Assembly (NCBI GenBank): GCA_014534095.1 | Contig: JACVSD010000001.1 | Span: forward strand, 5,262 to 69,261 | DNA length: 64,000 bases | Source: Nitrospiraceae bacterium | Lineage (GTDB): Bacteria; Nitrospirota; Nitrospiria; Nitrospirales; Nitrospiraceae | Direction of reading: 5' to 3' | In this document: positions 51,523-62,124 of the stretch, one piece after another | How positions within the stretch are numbered: position 1 is the first letter of the stretch | Layout of the letters: each line of letters opens with the position of its first letter | Made by a program: the position numbers and the translations under genes | The notes under the pieces: generated by a model | What the model was told of the DNA's origin: nothing | Seen by the model: only the letters and a program-made list of their open reading frames with translations | Databases searched by the model: none

Positions 51523-52458
51523 ATGCTTCTGCTGCGTTGCCAACGTCGGTGGGCGGTCATCCTGATCGTGCAATGGTTCTCTCTTGCATGCTTCCTTCCG
51601 GTGCATGCCGCCGAACCGGATTCCATTCATGTGGTGGTGACTATTCCGGTCTTAAAGGATTTCGCTGAGCAAGTGGGCGGCCCGCGCGTGCGAGTTACCT
51701 CGTTGTTGAGCGGCTATGAGAATGAGCACACCTACGCCCCGAAGCCGAGTGATCTCGTCGCGGTGCGGAAGGCTCGGCTGTTGTTCCAGATCGGTATCGG
51801 TCTCGAGGTATGGGTCGCCTCGCTCGTTAAGAATGCCGGCAGCCTCGCACTCCGCGTGGTTACGACATCTCAAGGCATCGCACTCGTCCGGGATCATCCC
51901 GACCACCACGGCGAGCGGCCCGTCTCACAGGAGCCGGAACTGAGCGGCAACCCCCATATCTGGTTGGACCCGGAAAACGCCGCCATCATGCTCCGGCATA
52001 TCACCGAGGCGTTGAGTCAGGCCGATCCGGCCCATGCAGCCGAGTTTCGACAGCGTCAGGCGGCGTACCTTCAACAGCTGGATCATGTGCAGAAGGACCT
52101 GCTGGGCCGGGTGAAAGCACTCCCCGACCGGAGATTCATTGCCCATCATCCCGCGTGGCCCTATCTCGCACGGCGGTTTGGATTAGAGATCGCTGGCACC
52201 ATCCAGATGCAATCCGGCACGGAACCGTCGGCGCTGCATCTGCAGTCGCTGATCCGGACGATGAAGCAGGGCCGTGTGAAAGTGATTGTGTCGGAAATTC
52301 AGTTGAGCCAAAAAATCCCCGAGCTGCTTGCCAAGGAAACGAAGGCGCGCGTCGTCGTCCTGACGACCTTGCCGGGCGGCCTTCCCAACACTGAAACCTA
52401 CCTCGACATGCTTCGCTATAATGTGCTCCAATTAGCCAACGCCCTGGAGGCGGCATAA
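51523..52458 (+). CDS. metal-binding lipoprotein-type ABC substrate-binding protein (ZnuA/MntA-like)
   Basis: A 311-residue periplasmic binding protein with an N-terminal signal peptide. Metal-site residues: His in GYENEHTYAPKPSDL, His in GNPHIWLDPEN, His in IAHHPAWPYLARRFGLE and a later Asp/Glu. A short His-rich loop (DHPDHHGE) resembles the zinc-acquisition loop of ZnuA. Substrate is probably Zn2+ or Mn2+. The ATG at 51523 is preferred over GTG 51505. It heads a three-gene operon with ATPase and permease. Confidence 0.9.
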   Translation: MLLLRCQRRWAVILIVQWFSLACFLPVHAAEPDSIHVVVTIPVLKDFAEQVGGPRVRVTSLLSGYENEHTYAPKPSDLVAVRKARLLFQIGIGLEVWVASLVKNAGSLALRVVTTSQGIALVRDHPDHHGERPVSQEPELSGNPHIWLDPENAAIMLRHITEALSQADPAHAAEFRQRQAAYLQQLDHVQKDLLGRVKALPDRRFIAHHPAWPYLARRFGLEIAGTIQMQSGTEPSALHLQSLIRTMKQGRVKVIVSEIQLSQKIPELLAKETKARVVVLTTLPGGLPNTETYLDMLRYNVLQLANALEAA

Positions 52459-52510
52459 CGTCCGCGCAGCAGGGCGGCTGGTTCAGCGTCGGAAGGAGCG
52501 CCGCGTTCTC

Positions 52511-53305
52511 GTGCCACACACCCGTGAGCCCATCATTCGTTTTGATCACGCCTCCTTCGGGTTCCCCGGGGTCGTGGCACTGCAGGACGTGACGCTCGAC
52601 ATCCAGGCGGGAGAGTTTATCGGCGTGATCGGTCCCAACGGATCGGGGAAGACGACGCTGTGCCGTGCTGTGTTGGGGCTGATCGCACCAATCCAAGGCC
52701 ATCTCCATATTTTCGATTGTGCCTGTGATGAGCTGCGCTGCCATCATCGTGCGAAGATCGGCTATCTTCCACAGAAGGGAGTGGTCGACAGGAACTTTCC
52801 CGTCACGGTCCTGGAAACGGTCATGATGGGCCGCTATGGGGCGTTGGGGCTGTTCACGCGTCCCGGCCGGAACGACCGTCAGATCGCCATGGCGGCACTC
52901 GCCCATGTGGCAATGGAGCGCCACCATGACACGGCCTTGGGGCAGCTGTCCGGGGGCCAGCAGCAACGAGTATTTATTGCCCGGGCTTTAGCGCAGCAGC
53001 CGAAAGTCTTGTTATTGGACGAGCCCACCACTGGATTAGACATTACGACCCAGCATAACGTGATTGAATTGGTGGAGCAGCTCCATCAGGAACTCGGCTT
53101 GACCGTGCTGCTCATCACGCACGACATCAATATGATTCGCACCCGCGTCGATCGGTTGGTGCTGCTCAAGACCAAACTGTTCGCGGCCGGGCCCCCCGGC
53201 GAGGTGTTGAAGCCTGAGACTCTCCGTCAGGTCTATGGCAAGGATCTCGTCATCGCGGAAAATAACCTGGTCATCGTCGAAGACTATCATCACGATCATC
53301 ACTAA
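52511..53305 (+). CDS. metal ABC transporter ATP-binding protein (ZnuC-like)
   Basis: A 264-residue ATPase. Walker A GPNGSGKTT, signature LSGGQQQR, Walker B LLLDEPTTGLD and H-loop LITHD are intact. The Q-loop is YLPQKG. The C-terminus ends in a His-rich EDYHHDHH, which may sense the metal. GTG start at 52511 is preceded by a weak site. It is 53 nt after the binding protein and 7 nt before the permease. Confidence 0.94.
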   Translation: MPHTREPIIRFDHASFGFPGVVALQDVTLDIQAGEFIGVIGPNGSGKTTLCRAVLGLIAPIQGHLHIFDCACDELRCHHRAKIGYLPQKGVVDRNFPVTVLETVMMGRYGALGLFTRPGRNDRQIAMAALAHVAMERHHDTALGQLSGGQQQRVFIARALAQQPKVLLLDEPTTGLDITTQHNVIELVEQLHQELGLTVLLITHDINMIRTRVDRLVLLKTKLFAAGPPGEVLKPETLRQVYGKDLVIAENNLVIVEDYHHDHH

Positions 53306-53312
53306 ACTGCCC

Positions 53313-54137
53313 ATGTTGGAATTGTTTACCTACGACTTCATGCAACGTTCGCTGCTGGCGGCCGCCATGGTCGGCGGGCTGTGTTCATTCATCGGGGTGT
53401 TCGTGGTCCTGCGCGGATTGGCGTTTGTCGGGGCCGGCACCTCGCACGCCGCTTTCGCAGGTGTAGCGCTCGGCTATTTGGTCGGCTGGTCGCCATTGGC
53501 TCTGGCGATTGTGTTCGGCCTTGCCACCGTCTGGATCACCGGATGGGTGGAAGAGAAAGGTCGGATGAAGCTCGATGTGTCGATCGGGATTCTGTATACG
53601 ACGACGATGGCGCTTGCGATATTATTCATCGGGCTGATGAAGACCTACAATGCCGAGGTCTACGGCTATCTGTTCGGCACGGTCCTCTCTGTCACGAGTG
53701 AAGAGCTTCGCGTGATCGGGGGCCTGAGTCTGCTGGTGCTGGGGCTGATCCTACTGTTTTCCAAAGAACTGTACTTTATCGCCTTCGACCAGGAGATGGC
53801 CGCGGCGTCCGGCGTTCCGGCGCGCCGGATGTTCTTTCTGCTCCTCACACTGGTGGCGCTCACGGTGGTCGTCTCGCTGAAGATTGTCGGCGCCATTCTG
53901 GTCTTCGCGATGATTTTGATTCCCGCCTCCACGGCCTATCAATTGACGCACAGCCTTACCACGTTGACCTGGTACTCGGTGCTGATCGGCGTAACTACCG
54001 CCATCGCAGGAGTCTTGATCTCGGCCGCATGGGATGTTCCGTCCGGCCCCGCCATTGTTCTGCTGGCCACCTGTGTGTTCTTCCTGTCCGTGCTCTTCTC
54101 CCCGAAGCGCGTGCGCACTGCATCCGTTGCCCACTAA
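53313..54137 (+). CDS. metal ABC transporter permease (ZnuB/MntB-like)
   Basis: A 274-residue permease with about eight helices. The ABC-3 block RSLLAAAMVGGLCSFIGVF at the N-terminus, GAGTSHAAFAGVALG and a later VVSLKIVGAILVFAMILIPA segment are typical. Start ATG 53313 follows the ATPase stop by 7 nt. With the binding protein and ATPase it makes a complete importer. Confidence 0.93.
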   Translation: MLELFTYDFMQRSLLAAAMVGGLCSFIGVFVVLRGLAFVGAGTSHAAFAGVALGYLVGWSPLALAIVFGLATVWITGWVEEKGRMKLDVSIGILYTTTMALAILFIGLMKTYNAEVYGYLFGTVLSVTSEELRVIGGLSLLVLGLILLFSKELYFIAFDQEMAAASGVPARRMFFLLLTLVALTVVVSLKIVGAILVFAMILIPASTAYQLTHSLTTLTWYSVLIGVTTAIAGVLISAAWDVPSGPAIVLLATCVFFLSVLFSPKRVRTASVAH

Positions 54138-54640
54138 TCGCGTGGTCGAGGTGCGCTGAAGCCTGAGTGCTTCCTCTGGGCCGACGAGGGCTGCCTGCGC
54201 CGATCCTAGGGGTGCCGATTCTATTGGAGCGCGATTTCCTGTGACCACTGGATCACGTCATTCAATGTGTCGAATGTGATAAAGGCCCGGCGTCATATGG
54301 AGTGAGAGCGTACGTTCGTTGGTATCAGGGTTCATGTCGCGCTCGGCCTCGCCATCCTAACTCCCGTTCCCTTGGTCCATGGAGGAGGGCTCAGTGGAAC
54401 TGAACCGGGGAAATGGGTGCTCGGCATGCGGCCGGCTGGGGCGCGGATGACATGGTGATGAACCAGATCGCGCTGAATGCAGAAATGGCCAAAAACGGAA
54501 TGACGGCCATGCGATGGTGGGAGGAGTACGGTTGACTGAGACGCCTCCTCCTTCGGATTTCTGTTCCAGACGAAGCTGTTCTTCTAAGCCGTTTTCCCTC
54601 CCTATGAGATTCAATGGAAAAATGACTCGTGTGTGTGCCG
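54138..54640 (+). other. 500-bp interval with a possible broken small gene
   Basis: Apart from the minus-strand frameshifted candidate at 54221-54335, no frame has a ribosome-binding site. A minus-strand frame ending at 54391 has one hydrophobic stretch (MAVIPFLAISAFSAIWFITM) but lacks support. Confidence 0.4.
54221..54335 (-). pseudogene. possible small gene broken by a frameshift
   Basis: From ATG 54335 the minus strand reads MNPDTNERTLSLHMTPG; a one-base shift near 54285 leads into AFITFDTLNDVIQWSQEIAL followed by Q and a TAG (54223-54221). Each half alone is short, the second has no start, and the total length is 115 nt (38 codons plus one base). The joined protein looks natural, but no family was identified and coincidence is possible. 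Confidence 0.25.
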
Positions 54641-55072
54641 TTATTCCGAAGAAGAGGCTTTCTCTCGGTTCCACACCATGCCGGTCTGCTCCTTCGACGT
54701 GAACCCCAACTTCTCGTAAAACTGTGGGCGACGGGTGCAGAGCCAGAAGAGTTCCACCTTTTTGAGACGCGGGTGCGCCAGGATGCGTTGGACCAGCTCG
54801 GACCCGATGCCTTGTTTTTGATAGGCCGCGTCGACGATGACGTCCCAGATGGTGGCACGGTACACGAAATCGGTCAGGACGCGTCCGAAGCCCACGAGTT
54901 GCTCCCCATCCCAGGCACAGAGTGCGAGATCGGTATGACGCAGCATCTCGCGCGCATCTTTTAACGTGCGATGTTTTGCCCAGGGCGCTTGATGAAAGAG
55001 CCCGAGGAGTTGTTCGGGGCTGAGATGCTTCTTTTCGGTGAAAGTAACGGCAGGCTTGAGGGTAGACGGCAT
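54641..55072 (-). CDS. GNAT-family N-acetyltransferase
   Basis: A 143-residue GNAT protein. The acetyl-CoA-binding motif A is VIVDAAYQKQGIGSELVQRI, with the QxxGxG loop; LVGFGRVLTD forms the preceding strand and YEKLGFTSK the typical C-terminal motif. The substrate cannot be told. Upstream it is divergent from a small zinc-ribbon gene with a 60-bp gap. Confidence 0.9.
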   Translation of the reverse strand: MPSTLKPAVTFTEKKHLSPEQLLGLFHQAPWAKHRTLKDAREMLRHTDLALCAWDGEQLVGFGRVLTDFVYRATIWDVIVDAAYQKQGIGSELVQRILAHPRLKKVELFWLCTRRPQFYEKLGFTSKEQTGMVWNREKASSSE

Positions 55073-55132
55073 CTTATATTAGAGTACGCTCGCGAAGATT
55101 GGCGCAACGTGGGTGAGTGTACGAGGAAATGT

Positions 55133-55312
55133 ATGTCAACGCAAGTCCGTAGCTGCCCGAAATGCTTTCAACTAATCTGGCGTACCGCTGAGCAATATGA
55201 ACCCGTCGACCAGCACACCGTGCGCACAACGTGCCCGCACTGCCACGCCACCGTTCGCTTTCGACTCGTGACGGAAGGATCCACTTCGACCGGTCCCAAA
55301 ATGGGGCACTAG
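55133..55312 (+). CDS. small zinc-ribbon protein
   Basis: A 59-residue protein with CPKC and CPHC knuckles 25 residues apart, a short zinc ribbon. The start ATG at 55133 has GAGGA 6 nt upstream. The frame ends two bases before the convergent gene's stop. It is short, but the spacing of cysteines and the start site support it. Confidence 0.6.
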   Translation: MSTQVRSCPKCFQLIWRTAEQYEPVDQHTVRTTCPHCHATVRFRLVTEGSTSTGPKMGH

Positions 55313-55314
55313 TT

Positions 55315-55761
55315 TTACACGCCGCGTCCGGCTCCGTCGAGCTCGGGCTTGTTTCCGGGAAGGATTCTGTGAAGAGCCGAGCGGTATTCTGCAATGCGCC
55401 GCTCGTCCAGTCGTCCGACATCCACTTCTTTGTCGAGCTGCATGCGGTCCAAATGGTCCAGCACCGCAAGCAAGGGTTGGACGGAGCCGAGCAACTTGCC
55501 CGCTTCAAACGCCTCCAGAGATTCAATGACGGCATCGTTGAAGGCCTTGAACGGGGTCCCCGCACTGTGTTGTCGGAAGCGCCTCACGATATCTTCATAT
55601 TCGTCCACCGCTTCCAGCTTCGGCTTCACCCCTGTCGGCACCGCTCCGAGGTGGACGATCGGCGGCAGTTTCGCCGCATAGGCTTTCAGTTGGGCTGTCA
55701 GACCGCCAATCACATCAAGGGCGTCGGCTGTTTGCATCGTTACATCCAGTGTGAATATCAC
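55315..55761 (-). CDS. conserved hypothetical protein after rluD
   Basis: A 148-residue, mostly helical protein (AVDEYEDIVRRFRQ, AFNDAVIESLEAFEAGKLLG, AVLDHLDRMQLDKEVDVGRL). No catalytic motif. The GTG start at 55761 is 3 nt after the rluD stop; the ATG at 55737 is an alternative. It is probably translated with rluD. Function unknown. Confidence 0.7.
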   Translation of the reverse strand: MIFTLDVTMQTADALDVIGGLTAQLKAYAAKLPPIVHLGAVPTGVKPKLEAVDEYEDIVRRFRQHSAGTPFKAFNDAVIESLEAFEAGKLLGSVQPLLAVLDHLDRMQLDKEVDVGRLDERRIAEYRSALHRILPGNKPELDGAGRGV

Positions 55762-55764
55762 TGA

Positions 55765-56751
55765 TTACGCCTCGCTCCGTACGCTGTCAAGATCCGCTGA
55801 GCGCGAAGGCCGACCCTGTTCCTGTAGCGCCCTGCTGACCTGCTCCATGTCCATTGGAAAGGGTCTCGTGAACGCCATTGTCTCCGCGGTGAGGGGATGT
55901 TGAAACCCGAGCGTTCTGGCATGCAGCATCACGCGCGGGATGTCGACCTCGCCAATCCGGCATACCTTATTGCCTCCATAGGTTGAGTCTCCGAGGATTG
56001 GATGTCCGACCGATGTCAGGTGAACACGCAACTGGTGCGTCCGGCCGGTTCGTGGATAGAGCAGGACATGAGCGGCGACCTTGCCGTAACGATCATCGAC
56101 CCGGTATTCCGTCACTGATTCCCGGGGGCTGGTCGTGCGGGCGGAGAACTTCTTCCGCTCCTTCGTATCACGACCAATGGCCAATTCGATCACGCCGTGG
56201 CCTTTCTTGGGGACCCCCCAGATCAAGGCTTCATACACTCGGATGATCGTATGGTACTTGAACTGCGCGGCGAGGGCCCGGTGCGCCGCATCCGTTTTGG
56301 CGATGACCATGACGCCCGATGTTTGTTTGTCCAGCCGATGGACGAGCCCGGGGCGCTCCTTACCGCCGATGGCGGACACCGTGCCGCCGGAAGTTTGGAA
56401 ATGGTGGAGGAGCGCGTTAACCAGCGTCCCTGTCCAATTGCCGGGGGCCGGATGGACGACAATGTCCGGTGGTTTATTGAGCACCAGCAGACAGTCGTCT
56501 TCGAACAGGACTTCCAGCGGGATCGCCTCACCTTTGAGTTCCAATGGCTCCGCCTTCGGCACGTCCATCGTGATCTTGTCACCGGGCTTGATCTTGTGAC
56601 TGGCCTTGACGATGTGATCATTGATGCGAATGCGTCCCGTTTCGATGAGTCGTTGCAGCGCCGAGCGAGAAATGTCCCGCTCGCGGTTCACGAGGAAGAC
56701 GTCCAGGCGCTTCGGCTGTTCGCCGGCGGTGATAAGAAATTCCGTGATCAT
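55765..56751 (-). CDS. rluD: 23S rRNA pseudouridine synthase RluD-type
   Basis: A 328-residue enzyme. The N-terminal S4 RNA-binding domain (about 15-75: RLDVFLVNRERDISRSALQ) is followed by the catalytic domain with GLVHRLDKQTSGVMV (catalytic Asp) and GRTHQLRVHL. This fits the RluA/C/D family; RluD is the likeliest, with RluC possible. It is followed by a small conserved gene. Confidence 0.85.
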   Translation of the reverse strand: MITEFLITAGEQPKRLDVFLVNRERDISRSALQRLIETGRIRINDHIVKASHKIKPGDKITMDVPKAEPLELKGEAIPLEVLFEDDCLLVLNKPPDIVVHPAPGNWTGTLVNALLHHFQTSGGTVSAIGGKERPGLVHRLDKQTSGVMVIAKTDAAHRALAAQFKYHTIIRVYEALIWGVPKKGHGVIELAIGRDTKERKKFSARTTSPRESVTEYRVDDRYGKVAAHVLLYPRTGRTHQLRVHLTSVGHPILGDSTYGGNKVCRIGEVDIPRVMLHARTLGFQHPLTAETMAFTRPFPMDMEQVSRALQEQGRPSRSADLDSVRSEA

Positions 56752-57024
56752 GTGCAGAGGTAGGTATCAGGCTAAAGGGTGCTCTTGCAAGCGGCAGCCG
56801 TATGAGTAAGGGGGTCTGTGAAGCTGTGCCAACAGCCTGGACGGCATCGGTGATTCAGCTCCGTTTGGCCGTCAAGCATTTGTCCGAGCCCCTGAGGCGT
56901 ATTGCCGCTTGTGGTCATTCGATGGAGAGCGTTGGGTCCGCTGCACGCGGGGCAGCCATCAGCAGGCTCGACTCGTATAGGAAGACTCGAAGGGTGAGGC
57001 GTTCCAAAGAAAGAAACAAGTGGG
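56752..57024 (-). other. 273-bp interval between atpC and rluD
   Basis: No convincing frame, RNA or strong hairpin is visible; the rluD promoter may lie here but no good box pair was found. Confidence 0.35.
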
Positions 57025-57450
57025 TTACGCTGAGTGGACGCTGCGGAGAGTGCGTTCGGCGATCTTTTTTCGAAGGCGGGCTTTCTCCAGACTCATTTCG
57101 GCGGCGTGAACCTCGGAAGGCAACCCGCCCGCTTTGAGACGCTGCTCGGCTTGCTCCACCGCGGCCTGGGCTCGGTTGATATCGATATCTTCGGCCTTCT
57201 CGGCAATTTCCGCCATGATCGTCACCCTCGTCGGCGTCACCTCCGCATAGCCCCACAACACGGCCATGTGGTGCGTGTGTTCGCCGATGCGATAACGCAG
57301 TTCACCGATGCGCAACGTTGAGAGGAAGTAACAATGACCCGGCAAGACGCCGAATTCCCCTTCGGAGCCGGGTGCGATGACTTCATCCACCTGCTGGCTC
57401 AGGAGCTGTTTCTCCGGCGTGACGACTTCCAATACAATCTTGCCTGCCAT
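57025..57450 (-). CDS. atpC: F0F1 ATP synthase subunit epsilon
   Basis: A 141-residue epsilon subunit. The N-terminal beta-barrel (MAGKIVLEVVTPEKQLLSQQ, GEFGVLPGHC) is followed by the two-helix C-terminal domain (about 90-140). It links the rotor to F0 and can inhibit hydrolysis. Last gene of the F1 operon, 89 nt after atpD. Confidence 0.95.
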   Translation of the reverse strand: MAGKIVLEVVTPEKQLLSQQVDEVIAPGSEGEFGVLPGHCYFLSTLRIGELRYRIGEHTHHMAVLWGYAEVTPTRVTIMAEIAEKAEDIDINRAQAAVEQAEQRLKAGGLPSEVHAAEMSLEKARLRKKIAERTLRSVHSA

Positions 57451-57539
57451 AAACCGTTCTCTTTCTATTCAGCCAAGCATGGTCAGAGTGTTGCCTTCTG
57501 GTGCAGCGGTCCATGAGCACGGAAGGCCCTGTCGATCGC

Positions 57540-58985
<1,446 letters not shown>

Positions 58986-59008
58986 TCACTCCTTCTTCAA
59001 CGTAGCTG

Positions 59009-59887
59009 CTATTTCAGCGCTTCGGCGCCGCCGACAATATCCATCAACTCTTTCGTAATGGCGGCTTGTCTGGTCTTGTTGTAATAGAGCGTTACTTTTT
59101 TGATGAGCTGCCCGGCATTGCGGGTGGCGCCGTCCATTGCGGCCATGCGGGCGCCGTGCTCCGCCGCTGCCGACTCCAAAAGAATGCGGTAGGTCTGTAC
59201 TTGAAAATGTTTGGGCACCAATACATTGAGCAAATCCGCTTCTTCGGGTTCGTACAGATAGCTGCCGCCGGCCGCGGTTTCTGCCTGCGCTCCGGCAAAC
59301 TCTGCGGCCACATCGACCGGAAACAGCTTTTCGACGATCACGCGTTGCTGGATGGCCGATTTGAATTCGTTGTAGACGACGTAGAGTTCATCGAAGGTGC
59401 CTTTGATGAAATGGTCGGTGAGGTCCCCGCCGATATCAATGGCATGTTCGAAGCTGAGCTTGTCAAAGACGCCGGTCCATTCCTGTCGGATGGGCCAGGT
59501 GCGGCGACGGAAGTAGTCTCGCCCTTTTCGGCCCACGATGCTCAGATCCACGGCCAGGCCCTGTGATTCGCACTGGCGGACAAACTCAACGCTTTTTCTG
59601 ACAATGTTGCCGTTGAATGCACCACAGAGGCCACGATCGCTCGTAATGACCAGGACCTCGATCTTTCGACCCGCCCGTTTCTGCAGGAGTGGGTGGGCCG
59701 CGCGATTGACGCGCTGGCTCAGGTTTCCGAGCACGGCACGCATTTTATGGGCATAGGGGCGTGCCGCCAGAATGCGGTCCTGGGAGCGCTTCAGTTTGGC
59801 AGCCGCCACCATTTTCATGGCCTTGGTGATTTTCTGCGTATTTTTGAACGCCGCAATCTTACGGCGTAGACTCTGTAAGCTTGGCAT
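59009..59887 (-). CDS. atpG: F0F1 ATP synthase subunit gamma
   Basis: A 292-residue central-stalk subunit. Both ends are conserved: MPSLQSLRRKIAAFKNTQKI with ITKAMKMVAAAK, and the C-terminal TLYYNKTRQAAITKELMDIV. The middle SDRGLCGAFN is the family signature. Normal length. Confidence 0.97.
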   Translation of the reverse strand: MPSLQSLRRKIAAFKNTQKITKAMKMVAAAKLKRSQDRILAARPYAHKMRAVLGNLSQRVNRAAHPLLQKRAGRKIEVLVITSDRGLCGAFNGNIVRKSVEFVRQCESQGLAVDLSIVGRKGRDYFRRRTWPIRQEWTGVFDKLSFEHAIDIGGDLTDHFIKGTFDELYVVYNEFKSAIQQRVIVEKLFPVDVAAEFAGAQAETAAGGSYLYEPEEADLLNVLVPKHFQVQTYRILLESAAAEHGARMAAMDGATRNAGQLIKKVTLYYNKTRQAAITKELMDIVGGAEALK

Positions 59888-59937
59888 GGTGTAACTATAG
59901 GTCTCTCAGCAGCCTCGTCTGAGGGCCGCTGTTCTGA

Positions 59938-61458
59938 TCAGGCTTTCGCCCCGTATCCCATCTTCTGCTTAAAGGTCGTGATGATGTCCTTAATCCGTCC
60001 GCCGACCTTGTCGTCAATTTTTCCGATCGTCGTCAGCTCTTTTTTCACCTCCGGATGATGCTGCTGGACATAGTGCAGCAAGTCGGCTTCGAACTGTTGC
60101 ACCTTGTCGACCGGCACATCATCGAGGAATCCATTGACGCCGGCATAAATGGACAGTACTTGATCCGCGACCGGCATGGGCTTGTACTGGCCTTGCTTGA
60201 GCAGTTCTACCATGCGCACGCCGCGTGCCAACTGCATCTGCGTCGCCTTGTCCAGTTCGCTGCCGAACTGGGAGAAGGCCGCCATTTCACGATATTGTGC
60301 CAAATCAAGGCGCAGCGTCCCGGCCACCTGTTTCATGGTCTTGATCTGCGCCGAGCCACCGACGCGGGACACCGAGAGGCCGACATTAATGGCAGGGCGA
60401 ATACCGGAGTAAAACAGATCGCTGCCAAGGTAAATCTGCCCGTCCGTGATGGAAATCACGTTGGTCGGGATGTACGCCGATACGTCGCCGGCTTGTGTTT
60501 CAATAATGGGTAGCGCGGTCAGGCTGCCTCCGCCCAGCGCATCGCTCAATTTCGCCGCCCGTTCCAGCAAGCGGGAATGGAGGTAGAACACGTCGCCGGG
60601 ATAGGCTTCGCGACCCGGCGGTCTGCGGAGCAAGAGGGACAATTGACGGTAGGCCACCGCGTGCTTCGAAAGGTCATCGTATACAATCAAGGCATGCTTG
60701 CCGTTATCGCGGAAGTACTCGCCGATCGCCGCGCCTGAAAATGGCGCCAGGAACTGCATCGGGGCTGGATCGCTCGCCGTCGCCGCCACCACCATGCTGT
60801 ATTCCATGGCGTGGTTCTCTTCGAGCGTCTTCACCACCCGCGCGACGGTCGACCGCTTCTGACCGACGGCGACGTAGATGCAGAACACGCCGAGCCCTTT
60901 TTGATTGATGATTGTGTCCACGGCGATGGCCGTCTTTCCGGTCTGGCGGTCGCCGATGATCAACTCGCGCTGCCCGCGGCCGATGGGAATCATCGCGTCA
61001 ATTGCCTTGATGCCCGTCTGCAACGGCTCGCGGACGGACTGGCGGGTGTTGACGCCGGGAGCCACCACTTCAATGCGCGACGAATGGGAGGACTTGATCG
61101 GGCCCTTGCCGTCAATCGGTTGACCGATGGCATTGACGACCCGACCGATCAGGGCTTCGCCGACGGGAATTTCGGCGATGCGGCCGGTCCGCTTCACCGG
61201 ATCGCCTTCTTTAATCCCGACCTCGTCACCCATCAAAACCGCGCCGACGTTGTCTTCTTCGAGATTCAGCGCGATGCCGTAGAGGCCGCCGGGAAATTCC
61301 AGCATTTCGCCGGCCATCGCTCCGTCCAGTCCATAGATCTTGGCGATTCCGTCGCCGACCTGGATGACGGATCCTGTTTCGTTGACATCGACCTGTTTAT
61401 CGAATCCCCTAATCTTCTCTTTGATGATCGCGCTGATCTCATCCGCCTTGATCTGCAT
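59938..61458 (-). CDS. atpA: F0F1 ATP synthase subunit alpha
   Basis: A 506-residue nucleotide-binding subunit. The P-loop is [13 protein letters not shown] (about 168-180), and [20 protein letters not shown] is the family signature. Length and motif order are standard. It is 2 nt after atpH. Confidence 0.98.
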   Translation of the reverse strand: MQIKADEISAIIKEKIRGFDKQVDVNETGSVIQVGDGIAKIYGLDGAMAGEMLEFPGGLYGIALNLEEDNVGAVLMGDEVGIKEGDPVKRTGRIAEIPVGEALIGRVVNAIGQPIDGKGPIKSSHSSRIEVVAPGVNTRQSVREPLQTGIKAIDAMIPIGRGQRELIIGDRQTGKTAIAVDTIINQKGLGVFCIYVAVGQKRSTVARVVKTLEENHAMEYSMVVAATASDPAPMQFLAPFSGAAIGEYFRDNGKHALIVYDDLSKHAVAYRQLSLLLRRPPGREAYPGDVFYLHSRLLERAAKLSDALGGGSLTALPIIETQAGDVSAYIPTNVISITDGQIYLGSDLFYSGIRPAINVGLSVSRVGGSAQIKTMKQVAGTLRLDLAQYREMAAFSQFGSELDKATQMQLARGVRMVELLKQGQYKPMPVADQVLSIYAGVNGFLDDVPVDKVQQFEADLLHYVQQHHPEVKKELTTIGKIDDKVGGRIKDIITTFKQKMGYGAKA

Positions 61459-61460
61459 GG

Positions 61461-62000
61461 CTACTCCTTAGTCAACAAGCTGTGCATCGCCCGCAAGCGC
61501 CCCTGGACGGTGCTGTCCACTACGGTACTGCCGAGATGGATTGCGAGACCGGCGAGGTGGCTGGCATCAGTATGAAAGGTGACTTCGACGTCGCGCTTGA
61601 GGGTGTCTCGGAGACGCACCCTAATTCTGTCTTGTTCTTCGGGCGGCAGTGGTGAGGCCGAGGAGACCGTCACAGGCTGCGTCCCCTTGGATTCATCGAC
61701 GAGCTTCCCGAATGCCTCGGCAATATCAGGGAGAAACGTCACGCGGTTCTTTCTCACCAGCTGGCCGATGAACGTCTTCCCGACCGTGGGACACCCCAGT
61801 CGTTCAGCCAATGCGGTGAGGACCGTTAGTTTGTCGTCCATGCCATACGCAGGCGAGGCCACGACATGACGCAGCCCTGGGGAGTCACTGAGGGCCTTGG
61901 CGAGGCCATTCAGCGTCTCCCGCGTCGCTTCGATGTTTGATTGATCGAGGAGTTCGAAAAGAGCTTGTGCGTAGCGTCGTGCAACGGCTGTCTTAATCAC
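61461..62000 (-). CDS. atpH: F0F1 ATP synthase subunit delta
   Basis: A 179-residue peripheral-stalk subunit (E. coli 177). The N-terminal helical domain has [13 protein letters not shown] and the C-terminal part has [20 protein letters not shown] and [10 protein letters not shown], the family end motif. The GTG at 62000 gives the normal length; a longer frame adds 25 doubtful residues. No F0 gene precedes it. It is the first gene of an F1-only operon. Confidence 0.93.
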   Translation of the reverse strand: MIKTAVARRYAQALFELLDQSNIEATRETLNGLAKALSDSPGLRHVVASPAYGMDDKLTVLTALAERLGCPTVGKTFIGQLVRKNRVTFLPDIAEAFGKLVDESKGTQPVTVSSASPLPPEEQDRIRVRLRDTLKRDVEVTFHTDASHLAGLAIHLGSTVVDSTVQGRLRAMHSLLTKE

Positions 62001-62041
62001 TGTCCTGGTCCGCTCATGCTGTTTTTTGGACAAACGGGGTG

Positions 62042-62103
62042 CTTCCGTACGTGCGCACGGAAATAAGCGCGCCAAACTAGCATTGCAGAATGGAAGCTGT
62101 CAA
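62042..62103 (-). promoter_or_regulatory. possible atpHAGDC promoter and leader hairpin
   Basis: On the minus strand a perfect TTGACA (62098-62103) and TAGTTT (62074-62079) are 18 bp apart. The leader then holds a hairpin, TTCCGT/ACGGAA with the perfect palindrome CGTGCGCACG inside (about 62043-62062). The weak -10 leaves doubt; the mnmA stop at 62125 lies just upstream. Confidence 0.4.
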
Positions 62104-62124
62104 TACGACCTGTACGAGCAACGA

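Noticed and set aside
54391..54858. Minus-strand frame with one hydrophobic stretch near the GNAT gene
   Set aside because: Most of it is another frame of the GNAT gene; the hydrophobic part has no start site.
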